From assembly GCA_009801085.1 (NCBI GenBank), contig VNWV01000001.1:7874001-7938000 (forward strand): DNA of 64,000 nt, in the 5' to 3' direction. Below the pieces are notes generated by a model. It did not search any database. It saw only the letters and a list, made by a program, of their open reading frames with translations, and was not told the DNA's origin. A program made the position numbers and the translations under genes. This document shows positions 11,708 through 22,800 of the stretch, one piece after another; positions within the stretch are counted from its first letter, which is position 1, and every line of letters begins with the position of its first letter. Origin of the DNA: Lasiodiplodia sp. COLG20 (taxonomy: Eukaryota; Ascomycota; Dothideomycetes; Botryosphaeriales; Botryosphaeriaceae).

Positions 11708-13273
11708 ATGATGCGGCCGCTACTCACTCTGTTCTCTAGCGGCTTTTCCCTTCTGCCCGCCGCTCTTGCCATCAACTGCTCGATACCGCCGGTATATGTC
11801 GACATTCACATGCGCGCAGTGCATGGCACAGGCGTTCAACAGTATGGATCGTTCTTGGGAATGGGCACGCCGGCGCAGAACCTATCCTTATGGCCGTCGC
11901 TCACGCAGAATGAGACGTCAGTAGCTTCGGACCAATTCTGTGAACACAGCAAGCTCGAGAACTGCAGAGACAATACCGGTGGCATAGTCGATGTCACCGA
12001 TTCACCAACGTAGGTATCTATATTTTTCAATGGTATTGTCATTAGTCTGTGTTCGACAAGTGCTCGCATGCTGACCCGGAGCAGCTGGCAGCAAGACGAC
12101 AACTATCAATCCACAGACTTCACCGAAACCGCTTTCAACGACAGTTTTGGAGGCCGCGATGTGATGCAAATGTACACTCACTATTTCCGCACGGATCCGG
12201 CGTGGCAGACGCTCCTGCCCGGCATGCGCTTCACCATGGCGACCGACGGCGATAAAAACCCGGGAATCCTGGGGATGGGCCAGCGATCAACCATGCTACA
12301 GCGCCTCTTTGAGGTGGGCATGATTGCTGGTCGGACGTACTCGATGTACATCGGCAACAGCTTTGATCGAGCAGGCGGGATGGCGATAGGCGTCAACACG
12401 TTTGGCGGCTACGACCCACAGCGCTTCACGGGCGAGGTGCACAACTACAGCATGACGACCAGCGACCCGAACCCGCTGCAGGTGCGCGTCAGCGACATCG
12501 TGCTGGACGACCCAACGGGAACCATCACGCGGAACGTGTCGCTCTTCGACCACTCGCGCTTTGCCAACCTCTCCGAAGGCTTCGACGGCTTCGACGCGCA
12601 GATCACGACGGACCAGTTCCCGTTCCGGCTACCCAAGCAGGTGGTTCGCAACTACAAGCAGCAGCTCGGCGCCGTGTCGTCAGACTACCCGGACGGCTCG
12701 CTGCGGCTGTCCAGGCCCTTCAACGGCACCATGACGATTGTGCTATCCGACGGCTTCCGGGTGACGCTGCCGCCCGAGATGATGTTCAACGTGTCGGGCA
12801 TCTCGCCCGTCGCGGACGTGTCGGCGGAGAACGACAACGACGACGACGACGCCGACGACGCGCCGTTCCTGCTGGGCTCGGCCTGGCTCACGCAGGTGTA
12901 CGTGATGCTGGACTACGAGAACTACTCGTTCCACCTCGCCCAGGTCATCCCCATTCCCCTCTTCAACCAGCCGATAACGTGGTGCCCGCGCACCGTGCCG
13001 CAGCCCGCGAATGCGGGAAGCGGGCACAGAGGGTTCGCGGCGAGGGGCCTGATTGGTGCCGTGTTGGGCGGCGTCATCGGCGGGCTAGCGCTGATGGCAG
13101 CGGGATTCTGGGTGTACGTGTGGTGGGTGCGACGCCAACTAGAAAAGGAGGAGAGACGCATGTCGCAGGATACCATCGAGATGACGAAGGCCGATTTCGA
13201 GCAGGTGCCGAGTGAATATGGGGCGAACGACAGGGCGCCTTTGTGGCGGCAGGAGCAGCATGAGCAGAGATGA
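11708..13273 (+). CDS. Membrane-anchored pepsin-fold protein without recognisable catalytic motifs
   Basis: Two exons (11708-12009 and 12085-13273) give about 496 residues. A signal peptide (LLTLFSSGFSLLPAALA) leads to an aspartic-protease-like ectodomain: GSFLGMGTPAQNLSLWPS, a PGILGMGQRSTM lobe and GVNTFGGYDPQRFTGEV, with the LGSAWLTQVYVMLDYEN motif near its end. A transmembrane helix (about 419-447, GAVLGGVIGGLALMAAGFW) is followed by a charged tail of about 50 residues. The first active-site motif, normally hydrophobic-DTGS, is replaced near residues 60-72 (LSLWPSLTQNETSVA). The second appears as QITTDQFPFRLP instead of a DTG-type loop. This suggests a non-proteolytic member. An acidic D/N run (ENDNDDDDADD) sits before the last ectodomain strands. 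The acceptor could be 12080 instead of 12084, adding one residue. A distant paralogue lies at 22801-24333. Confidence 0.75.
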
Positions 13274-13718
13274 ACCACGATTTTTGTAATGTTAGTTAGA
13301 TACCATTTCCTATTTGAAGCTTTGCGTTTTCCACTGTATTCAGGACCTTATCCGGCGCTTCCGCAATTGGTCTTTTCTGTATGGCGTCCGACGACTTTCG
13401 TGGAGACGATGTAGATACAAAAGCACCAATCTGTTAGCTTTCACTGCAAGGTGCGGCAAAACCTTGTCGGATCCTCCGCTGAAATTAGGAGCAGCGGCAA
13501 GCACCCCGAAGTGACCGACAAACTTTCACAGCGACAACATTCATCGCTCCCATCTCCACTCACCAAGCCAGTCGGTGTGGAGAAAAGCGAGTTATATCCG
13601 GAGCTCGGTAGTGACATCACCGTCTGGGCGCCCTCACCACCTCCGATCCCAGCTCCGACTCTGGTTCGACACTTTTGGCCCGCACCGGCAGCGATTTCCC
13701 AAGGCTCAGTAGCTGCGG
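13274..13718. other. Intergenic, 445 bp
   Basis: 3' flank of the pepsin-like gene and upstream region of ceramide glucosyltransferase. No TATA box or other element stands out. Confidence 0.5.
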
Positions 13719-15420
13719 ATGGTGAGCATCGCAGCAGCCAAGGAAGCTGCGGCTTCCAATGTCTTGCCAGATGAAAGCTCGCCATTCGCGCCCGTCGAGG
13801 TGCTGGCGAGCATAGCCCTGGTGTGGTATGTTGCCGTTGTCGTGGTTTGCACCGTCGGCTACACCCAGCTGTAAGTAAGCACTCCCGCCCGCCCGCCAGC
13901 GCCTCTGCTGACCCCGTCCCCAAAGACGGCGATGGTACTCGTCTCCGCGTCCAGCCGCCTTCTGCCTCACTCAGCTCCCGCCCGACGACATCCCGCACGT
14001 CACCGTCATCCGCCCGGTCAAGGGCCTCGAGCCCAGCCTCTACGATTGCCTCGCCGCAACCTTCCGCCAGACGTACCCGCCGCAGAAGCTAACCATCTAC
14101 TTCTGCGTCTCTTCGCGCGATGATCCGGCCTACCCGACGCTGCAGCGCCTGATCGACGACTTCCCGTCCTTTGACGCGAAAATTCTCATCGAGACCGACG
14201 ATCCGCTGCTCAATGGCAGCACCGACCGTGACGATGCCAGCCGCCCGCCCATGGGCCCTAACCCCAAGATCCGGAATATGAGCAGAGCGTATCGCGAGGC
14301 CAAGGGCGACATCGTGTGGATTCTCGACTGCAATGTATGGGTCGGCCGCGGCGTGTGTGGCCGCATGGTCGACACGCTGTGCGGCTACGGCGGCCGCAGG
14401 AAGAACAAGTTCGTGCACCAGCTGCCGCTCGTCGTCGACACGGACATGGCCCCGCTCGGCGAGGAATCTCAAGGGCTGCTGAACGGCGACGCGAACGGCC
14501 ACGCCCACGTCGCGTCGAGCAGTACCGCCAGTCACGAGCTCCGCACATCCGCCGACCAGTCCCGCATCCTGCAGCTGGGCGGCGGCCGGCTGGAGGAGCT
14601 GTTCATGTCGTCGTCCCACGCCAAGTTCTACACGGCCATCAACACAGTGCTCATCGCCCCCTGCATCGTCGGCAAGTCCAACATGTTCCGCCGCTCGCAC
14701 CTGAACGCCCTGACCGGCCCGCTCCCGCAGCACGCCGAGGGCATCGACTTCTTCTCCGAGAACATCTGCGAGGACCACCTCATCGGCGACCGGCTGTGGA
14801 AACAGCAGATCCCCGCCGAGAAGAGCGGCGAGAGCTGGGGCAAGCACGCCATGTGCTTCGGCGACCTGGCCATCCAGCCCATGGCCGGCATGAGCGTGAG
14901 TGAGTATGTCGCCCGCCGCGTGCGCTGGCTGCGCGTGCGCAAATTCACCGTCACCCTCGCCACCCTCGTCGAGCCCGGCACCGAGTCCTTCCTGTGCTCC
15001 CTGTACGGCGCCTTCGCCGTCACCACCTTGCCCTTCTTCCGCGACTCCTTGGGCATCCCCCAGACGTGGACCGCTTTCTGGGCCTTTTGGTTCGCCAACG
15101 TCGCTGTCTGGTGCTTTGTCGACTGGACGCTGTACCGCAAGCTGCACTCGGCTCACAGTATCGAGGTTGATGAGTGCACGCCACCGTTTGCGAGACCGCC
15201 AAAGACGCCGAATGGCACGAGAAGGCCGTTCGGAGAATGGTTCCTTGCGTGGTTGGGAAGAGAGGGCCTGGCGTGGCCCGTCTGGGCGTGGGCCGTGTAC
15301 GGCGGCGTCACTGTGAAGTGGAGGGGGAAGAGATTCTGGGTCGGTCTCGACATGAAGGTGCACGAGATCAAGGAAAAGGGCGATGAGGGGAATGACAGGA
15401 GGAAGGCGAGGAGTGATTGA
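13719..15420 (+). CDS. gcs1: Ceramide glucosyltransferase (GT21)
   Basis: Two exons (13719-13870, 13926-15420) give 548 residues, usual for filamentous fungi. The N-terminal membrane helix is [18 protein letters not shown]. The catalytic domain begins at [19 protein letters not shown] and carries the GT21 signature: an Asp in [17 protein letters not shown], the second Asp in [12 protein letters not shown], the third in [15 protein letters not shown], and RRVRW as the (Q/R)xxRW motif. C-terminal hydrophobic segments are consistent with extra membrane helices. The enzyme transfers glucose from UDP-glucose to ceramide at the Golgi/ER, making the glucosylceramides important for hyphal growth. A Ser/Ala/Gly-rich insert lies between NVWVG and the third Asp. 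Start 13719 is the first ATG in frame before the first membrane helix. Confidence 0.93.
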
Positions 15421-15687
15421 GGTACATATTCCGTGAGGAGTGGGCATGGTTTGGAGAAGAGAGTGAAGCATATTCGGTGGGTTCTTTCACATTTCCCTAT
15501 CATAGCGGCATTGCGAGGCGCCTATTCGCTTCTACCAACAGCATGAGAAGAAAAAAATAAAATACATCATCCAGGAGACGAGAAAACCCAGGTATCATAT
15601 CACATCATTATCATCACTGCTATATACAAAAGCCTTCCTAAAAACGCCAACGTCTCGAGGACGGTCCAGGTATCCACTCTCAACCCT

Positions 15688-16722
15688 TCACTTACTGAAA
15701 ACCCGCTCCCTCCCCTTTCCCCTCCCTCTCAGCACCCCCTTATCCTTATCACTATTACCCCTTCGTCGAAGGAACAAAGTTTTGACCAGCCCTCCGCGGC
15801 CTCGCTTTACATCGTTGTCTTTCCGAGCTGTTGGTTGCTTGTTGCTGGCAAGCAGCAGATCTGTGCTGGGCCGGGTCCTCGCCTCACCCCTATCGTCATC
15901 GTGGCCACCGTTGCTGCTCCTAGCGCTAATGCTGCTTCGCCGGTCGGGAGGGGGCGGAGTTGGCTGGTGGTTGAGGTGTTGGTCGTGATGCTGCTGCTTC
16001 GGCTGCGGGGCGTGTAGCAAGGAGTCGGTCCGGGCGGTGCGGGTAGTAGCGGGAGCAGTACTCGGAGAGGCCGTTGCATTGGGTGGGGAGGAGGATGGAG
16101 AGGCGGAAGCGGAAGCGGCGGAGGAGGAGGATGATGATGAAGAGCGAGCGCGTTCACCCTTCCACTCCTTCTGCAAGTCTCCGTAGCGACCGACGCTCCC
16201 ATCACGGCTCGACTCTCCCCTCTGCTGAACCCGAGGCACCGCCGCCTCCCTTTCTCTCTCCACCTCCTCGCTCCCCCTCCTCCTCATCCTCCGCCGCCGT
16301 CTCCTTCCCTCCTCATCGCCATCGTCATCGTCACTATCATCATCTCGTCTGAGCCTCACCTCCTCCCCATCATCGTCGCCATGTGCCCCGGACATCAAAA
16401 CCTCGTCATCGTCCTGCTCTCCTTCTTCGTCCGCAGCGCTCCTTGACCGAGACGAGGCTGCAGACGTCGACAGAGACATTCGCCACTCACGGTAGTCCTC
16501 TACGCTCATCCGGTGCTTTGCCGCCAGCCTACGCTCTGCATCGGACACGGTTGGGCGGTTGCGGCGGCGTTGCGGCACGGGTGGGCCCAGCTTGGCGAAG
16601 AGGAGGAAGCGGCTGAGGAGGGATGCTTTCTTGGGGGGTTGCTGAGGGGTTTTGGTGGTGGTGGTTGTGGTAGGGTTGGTTGCGGTCTGAGGGTTAGGAG
16701 GTGGGGTGGTGGTGGTGGTCAT
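15688..16722 (-). CDS. Low-complexity Thr/Ser/Arg-rich protein of unknown function
   Basis: One open frame of 344 residues from ATG 16722. It opens with a Thr/Pro-rich run, then has one non-repetitive segment, KASLLSRFLLFAKLGPP, and SDAERRLAAKHRMSVEDYRE with a helical, conserved look. The rest is Ser, Arg and acidic repeats (DDDSDDDDGDEEG type), ending in a basic RGRGKGRERVFSK. I recognise no domain. The frame is also open upstream to about 16860 but lacks an ATG; that part includes an alternating GAATTC-like repeat (around 16830-16850). The last codons contain GTAAGT after TTC A, so an unseen 3' exon is possible. It may be a real fungal orphan gene or partly simple sequence read as protein. 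Confidence 0.5.
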   Translation of the reverse strand: MTTTTTPPPNPQTATNPTTTTTTKTPQQPPKKASLLSRFLLFAKLGPPVPQRRRNRPTVSDAERRLAAKHRMSVEDYREWRMSLSTSAASSRSRSAADEEGEQDDDEVLMSGAHGDDDGEEVRLRRDDDSDDDDGDEEGRRRRRRMRRRGSEEVEREREAAVPRVQQRGESSRDGSVGRYGDLQKEWKGERARSSSSSSSSAASASASPSSSPPNATASPSTAPATTRTARTDSLLHAPQPKQQHHDQHLNHQPTPPPPDRRSSISARSSNGGHDDDRGEARTRPSTDLLLASNKQPTARKDNDVKRGRGGLVKTLFLRRRGNSDKDKGVLRGRGKGRERVFSK

Positions 16723-16954
16723 CGCTGTAGGGTTGGGTTGTTCGGTTGTGTTGCGTACTTTTTTTTCTTTCTTTTTTTTAGTAGGTGTGTGAGTGGTTGG
16801 TTTGTCGGTGGCCGATGGATGAGGTTTGAGTTCGAATTCGAATTCGAATCGAGGCTCCAATCGTAAGTTCCGCTGTCAGTATGCTTTCACCGGTCGTTGC
16901 GGTTTGGCGTGGGTGTAGTTGAGAGGACAGCTGGGTGGATGGGTCCAATCTCCT

Positions 16955-17215
16955 TTATATTTTGGGCGTGTTCATAGGACTATCGCCGGGAGAGGTAGTT
17001 GTTGGACTTTGGTCCACCGTTGGCAAGACCCCGTTCTCCGCCGCCTTAGCCCTTTCCAGCTCTGCCTCCTTCTCCTTTTGTCGTCGCTCCTTCTCCTTCT
17101 TCACCTTCTTCTTCTTTTTCTTTGGCTCAGAAGGGTTTCGCCTGTGCTTTCCGTAAGGCGAGTAGAGGAAGCAGCGAATCAGCAGGCGGAAACAACCTTC
17201 GATGGGGTCTGGCAT
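16955..17215 (-). CDS. Small lysine-rich protein, unknown
   Basis: An 86-residue frame from ATG 17215 with a compact N-terminal part, MPDPIEGCFRLLIRCFLYSP, then a strongly basic helix (KKKKKKVKKEKERRQKEKEAE) and a Ser/Thr-rich tail with two SP/TP sites. The amphipathic cysteine-bearing start followed by a coiled, charged segment looks protein-like and not like intergenic noise. No family was recognised, and RNA evidence would be needed. It lies in the same orientation downstream of the Zn2Cys6 factor and upstream of the low-complexity gene. Confidence 0.4.
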   Translation of the reverse strand: MPDPIEGCFRLLIRCFLYSPYGKHRRNPSEPKKKKKKVKKEKERRQKEKEAELERAKAAENGVLPTVDQSPTTTSPGDSPMNTPKI

Positions 17216-18621
17216 TTGGCAATGATTGAACGAAAGACCGGTGTGATATATGACGAGATTCTGACTTCGCGGTACCGGCTGTGCTAGACAACAGCTGATC
17301 AAGCACGGACTCTGCAAAATAGACTATAATAGCTGTCCCAATTTTTCCTGCTTCATTTTCGCCATATTTATTGTTCCATTCACTCTGGATGCCGACCTCG
17401 GATGTCCGGATGCCGCACCACCCGGCGGACCCGCGGGTTCAGTTACGTCACTGCTCCCGCGTTTCGACTGCCACCAGGGCGATTTGCAGATCATCAGACC
17501 TTTTGTCTCATTCGTTCCCCCGTAAATGCTAATACTGCTGCCGTGCGGAGCCGGATGGTGGTTGTGTTGGCGGATAGTGGCGGGAGCATGGGGTGAGGGG
17601 GGAGCGGTAAAGTATGACCTGGGCTCAAGGGCGCATGAATCCTATTTGCTCGGAGACCGGAGAGCTTTCTTGCCTTGTGGGCTACGTGGCAATCGGACAC
17701 CGAGGACCCCGAAAGAGCTACACGGACTTTCCAGCGAGCTGATGGAAAAAGCTTGTTAACACTAGGATGGTTGGAGTGGCGCTTGTGCTTCCCCCTTGCA
17801 GGAATCCAGTATTGGAATGTCCCCGTGCAAGCAGCACCTTGTCTGAAAAAATTTACCATCAGCAGCTCTGTCACTCATGTGCTCGGGTCAAAGAAATATC
17901 TTGTTATCACGCCCTAGATGGCGGTCATGAGTCCCGCCACCAACAGTGGTCATCACTTCGACGATTTATTAGCCGACTTTGGACGCTGACAAATATTCGA
18001 TAGTTAGAGATGAAAAAAAGAAGCTGAATGCTGGTGCAGAAGAGTCTGGTAAAAATTTCTTGTAGGAAATTCGGTACAGCTGATAGCTTCGTGTTATGGG
18101 GAGATGAAGCAATTGTCTGCAATCCAGACGTAAATGTAGAATCATTAGATACGGTTAGGTCCAGACGATAGCTTCCATTGCCTATATTGGCCAAGTGCCC
18201 TTCCGCGTAAGGAAATTTTCAGGGATATAGGTACTCGTATTCGACCCGAGGTTCGCGAGCTACTCATTTGACATGGAATAGAGCTGGAGCAGTTGATGAC
18301 CCAAACCGACTTTATTTCTCCAGAACACCATATTTCCTGGTGCTTGAGCGCTAGATATCATGTTTCAGTTAATCGACATTAACAAACGACCGAAGTCTCC
18401 TCCGTTTTCGCAACAAGAGGTCTTCTTGAAGTTGACCTTTGCTTTAAAAGAAAATAGTATACAGAAAATAGTGAGCGGTGCAGATCCGTTCCTTATGGTG
18501 ATAGTACAGACAGGGAAAGCCAGTTGTCTCCTTTCCCAAAGTTCACCGTCGTGCGCCATATGCATTCGCGTGTAATACCCATTCTTTTTCCCCCAGATCC
18601 AGATGTTCCATCGTGACTCAT
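17216..18621. other. Intergenic, 1.4 kb
   Basis: Between the small lysine-rich frame and the 3' end of the Zn2Cys6 factor. Open frames are short and overlap on both strands. Nothing is recognised. Confidence 0.5.
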
Positions 18622-21338
18622 TTAATTGATGTTGAACCCGCTATCGAAATCAGTCCAATTCGTTCCCTGTCCGAAAACGTCGCTTCCAAGCCAATCAAGA
18701 CTTGGCTGAACATCGAACAATGCGTTGAGCATCTCTTCGCTTGAGCTCGTCCGCCCAGAAACGTGTATATCCTGTGCTCCTAGCGATCCAACTCCTGCAG
18801 AAGATGCGTCTCCGTGTAACATGTTGTGTTGGAACCATGATCCAATTGCTGTCCCAGATTCGGTGCCTGATCCAACCATGGGGATTCCACCGTCACCAAT
18901 GACACCATTCTGAAACATTTGTTGCGGCCTCTCGAGGGTGGAGGCTCCATTACTGTCAGTCTTCTGATTGGAGCGGGTATTGGCCCGGGAAGACTGCTTC
19001 TGGTCCTGTGCGCTTTGGACAAGTGGGGCACAAAGGCCCACGAGAGTAGCACAGAGTTTTTGAAGACGCTGGGCGGAGGAGTTGAGGTTCGGAAGCTCCA
19101 TGAGGATGTTGGCAAACTCTTTCATGAGCTCAAAGTCGCCGGCATGGGAAGTAGCGACAACATTGCAAAACAGGACAAAGTAAGGACGTAGAGGGTAGTA
19201 GAGGACCGTCCTGGCGGTTGTTAGCATGGCAGGGATAGTGGTCATCTACTACTGGACGCTAACCATGGTAAGAAAGAGGCAAAGGTTTTGCCGTTCATGC
19301 AAGCATGAATATGGGTTCTGAGGTTACGAAGGGCGACGAAAGCTCTTCGGGCATGGTCCAGACACTCCTCACGTTTGATGGGGTCTATGGTAACGCCAGT
19401 GTCGAAGCGAAGAATGACTGTCATGATGGAGTGATAAACAAAGTCAAGCGAAATCCATTCGCTCATCAAAAAAGCATCCGAGGAGTGGGGTGGGAAGGCT
19501 CGAATCTACCGATTGTAAGCTTGAAGCCACGGCTCTAGCAGCAATGCTACGTACTTCAACTATGTGCTTCTGGATACTGTCCATTTGGCGTTTCAGTGAA
19601 CTGATAGTGGCTTCTTTGCGCTGCGGAGAGTTTCCTTGGGCAGGTTGGAAGTGCAAGTCGCATACGATTGTAGCCTGGACCTTTGCGAATTGGAAGAGGA
19701 TATGTACAAATGCAGTGAATGGTCGGTCGGGTTCAATGGGCGCAATGATGTCCTCGGGAACATCCCAAATTGGCATGGTGACAGGGCGGCCAAGGCTCAT
19801 GGCCAGGCCTTTGTCAAAAACGTAGCTCCACAGAAAACAGGCTCGTAATTCTTTGCTTTCGGATGAAAGTTGGTCAGTTGGTGGGGCGCGAGGCTGGGTG
19901 TGATGTAATCCGAGAGCAACGCAGACACGACATGCGCTGGAGGCCATCGTCCAGCATTTGGAGGTATCGCCGAGTTTTTGAAACAAGGTAGTCTATTATT
20001 CATCAACAATTGCCAGTTTCCCTGTTCGCCAGACGAAGCACTTACGCCGGTTAGAAGGGCCTGCAACAAGGCAAGGGAGGGTGTGCCTAAGACGCCGATA
20101 TAATTCATGGCATTCAGTGCTCTTCTCAGATAGTCATCCTTGGACTTCTCAAGAGCGCGCTGCATGCCATCGCTTTCTCCATACTCGGGAAGGTGCGAGA
20201 GGAAGGTACCGGCACAAGCATTCACACAGACCGAGTACTGGAGCAGGGTTTGCTGATCTTCGCTCTTGTTGTGCAAAGCTAGAACCATTCGCTCGAGGGT
20301 TTCTCGCGAGATATAAGTCGAGAACTCCAAGTCATAGGCAGCTGGATATATTCGTTGGGATTCTGAGTAGGGAATCAGATTCAGCGAGCTAGCATAGAGG
20401 GTATGGTGCTGGTTACCCGATAGTATCATATGGAAGAATTCAGGTGATGGTGAAACCAGACAATCAGATATTTCAATTTCGCATGATCTGGTGTCAAGGA
20501 CGCGGCGTGGCATTGGAGGGTGCTCCATTTGGCCGATAAACTCCAAGGCAGCCTCGAGGACGGAGCGGCGGTCAACGCCAATGGATCGAGAGGCATCTGC
20601 AAGCTCGCCTTGGATGAAATTCTGGGCTTCGATCTCTGTGGCCATGGCAAAGTCGTGCTCAGGGGTCTTGGATACAGGACAAGAAAGGGACTCTTTTTCT
20701 GTATTCGGTTCTGGTTTGGGAGAGGCCGTGGGGCTTTCCAGCCTTACTCTTTTGGCTGGCCTGTCTTGTTCGTTGGATGGACTGGAACCTGCTTGACTTC
20801 GTGATGGCGGAGTGTCTTTGACAGTGGCGTTGTCCTGCTGGTCGGCAGGAGATGTGGAGTCATCTTCTTCGCCAACATTCTTGTCCCTTGACAGAAGGGA
20901 TGCTAAGCGGGTGACGGAGCTTTCCAGGCGAGACAGGCGGTTGATCATTGATTCCGTTTTGCCATCACTAAAGCAGGTTAACGAGGATGAGATGGGACGG
21001 GCGAGGGAACATACGCTCCGGGCGCAGCAGACTGGCGCGGTCTGCCAACACGTTTGGGTCGGGTCCTTAGACATTTTGCCTTGGAGTCGACACAATTGCC
21101 ACAGGGATCATTTCTATCGCATTTGATCTGTGTTTGGAGTAAGAGGAATGCTGCATGGACGTCAGAAAAAAGTGGGTACCTTTCGGGCGTAGCATAGATC
21201 GCACTAGATTGGTGTCAGAACGGCGGGATGCGAGGCCGAGCTCCGGAGGAATTGGTGCCTTGTGGCCTGACGCAAGGCTGGGGAAGCACATACAGCGGGA
21301 TGGGTAGGCTGTCCGCTGGGGACAAGGAGAGTAGCCAT
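18622..21338 (-). CDS. Zn2Cys6 transcription factor with fungal-specific TF domain
   Basis: Seven exons (21338-21294, 21203-21180, 21127-21015, 20967-20046, 19992-19551, 19498-19264, 19210-18622) give 789 residues. Exons 2 and 3 join to CDLCYARK|IKCDRNDPCGNCVDSKAKC, a complete C-x2-C-x6-C-x5-C-x2-C-x6-C binuclear zinc cluster, followed by a basic linker (RTRPKRVGRPR) and a heptad coil (MINRLSRLESSVTRLASLL) for dimerisation. The middle homology region has FQKLGDTSKCWTMASSACR, ELRACFLWSYVFDKGLAMS and, after splicing, SEWISLDFVYHSIMTVILRF and PWTVLYYPLRPYFVLFCNV. The tail is acidic and Gln/Ser-rich. It is a nuclear DNA-binding regulator with unknown targets. The start at 21338 has strong context (GACGCCATGG). 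The frame is open back to an ATG at 21689, which would add 117 residues. Two donors are atypical (GTACCC, GTTAGC). Confidence 0.88.
21180..21203 (-). other. 24-nt micro-exon carrying the first zinc-cluster half
   Basis: Eight codons read CDLCYARK between the acceptor AATCTAG and the donor GTACCC. Both neighbouring joins are in phase 0 and complete the six-cysteine pattern. Skipping the exon would keep the frame but delete two zinc-binding cysteines. Confidence 0.8.
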
Positions 21339-22800
21339 GGCGTCGGGTTCAGGGACGGCGGGGGCGGTGCTGAGCTGACGCCGCTCGCTGGGGGGGTGTT
21401 GCGGTCGCGAGCGGGCTCCGTTGAACGAAACATTCGAGGAGCGCGGCGAGGGGGCGGAGAGGCTGAAAAGGTCGCAAAAGTGTAAGTTGTAGGTGGAGAC
21501 GAAGTAGTAGATGAATTTGGAGCGGGCGGAATTGGCGAGGATTGGCTGGAGCTTGTCGTGCCTGCCGTTCGCGCTCTCGGTCACGCTAAGGCCGCTGGTG
21601 TCTGACGCATCACCCTCGCCTTCGGCCTCGGCCTGGGAGTCGAGAACATTACTTCTGACAGCACCCTGTCTTGGCGCCTTCCCTGCCATGAGCCGCTCGC
21701 GTCACTCTCCATCGCAGCTCAGGAGGGAGGCCTAGCATCCTTGCGCAATCGAGTCATCCACGTCGAAATGCGTTGCTGCTCATGCTCACCGTGACCTCTC
21801 TGTACTCCCCTACAGTTCGGCCGAAACCTTATTGTCCAGTGTACACCAAAGCGCTCAATATCCTCAAGCTTCAGCGTCCACATGCCCACCGAGAAGCCTA
21901 CCGAGGGATATGCTTCCAGGCTTGGGCCATTCGTCGCCAAGTCAATCGACTGCGAATCTCGTCGATCCCGTATAATCTGCACTGAGTGATGGCGGACTCC
22001 GCGGACTCCTGCGCTAAGAGTCAGTGAGGCGCTTGGTGGGATTTCAAAGCAACTTACCGGCGCGATTTTGAACCGTTCCACCGCCCTTTGAGAGGAATGG
22101 AATCTGATGCCATGTCGCACCCGCAGCACAACCAGAACATGACAGGGCAATATAAGCGTGAGGAGAAAAAATGCACGCCGTTTGCTTAGCTACTGAATCT
22201 TCTTCTTCTTCTTCTTCTTCTTCTTCTTCTCACGGCCGCAGCATGACGGTTGGAAAAGGCGGCTTCACTTCAGTTTGCAACTTCTCAGGTCTGCTTTATG
22301 GACAGAAGGTGGCCATTTAAATACTCTCAGACGCTACCACTCCAAACGTCAAGGAGCGGAGCAAAGCCATGATCCTATGATGAAGGCGCCATTCAACCTC
22401 CACATCTCCTTCGACGGAGGGGAATAAAAATGCCCAAAAAGCCCCGAAGTGCTCGGCTTCCCAAAACGGCCGGCGCCGATCAAAAATGGACTAGCGCTGA
22501 CCAGTTCCACCAATGACAGCACACCTGTCCTCAAACAAGGAAGCAGTCACTGTTCCACCTCGAAAAACTTCGACTATCCAAACTTCTCGGATTGCCCTCG
22601 GTCACTGGCGCTGCATGTTAGACGTTGGGTATGGAGCGAAGCAAACTTCCATTCATTGACTCCAACCAATCTGGCCATCATCTCACTTCGCTAAACACTC
22701 CCAGTACGCCTTCGCCTCTCGCGCTCCGCTCACCATGAAGTCGATCTGTTCCGTCGCATGCTTGAGGTATAATGATGGAGACTGTACAGCCGCGCGTTGA
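21339..22800. other. Intergenic, 1.46 kb
   Basis: Upstream region of the Zn2Cys6 factor and 3' flank of the second pepsin-like gene. The first 350 bases (to 21689) stay open in the frame of the factor. A (TCT)n microsatellite lies at 22198-22229. No other gene is supported. Confidence 0.5.
22198..22229. repeat. (TCT)n microsatellite
   Basis: About ten uninterrupted TCT/TTC units in the spacer between the Zn2Cys6 factor and the second pepsin-like gene. Confidence 0.95.

Noticed and set aside
11708..15420. A secondary-metabolite or effector cluster
   Set aside because: The neighbouring genes are unrelated conserved genes, with no backbone synthase, tailoring enzymes or transporter set.
14089..15471. 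A 460-codon open frame on the minus strand opposite ceramide glucosyltransferase
   Set aside because: It mirrors a GC-rich gene with a strong third-position bias, which empties the antisense frame of stops. Its protein is Ala/Gly/Val/Arg-rich with no domain, while the plus strand carries the GT21 motifs.
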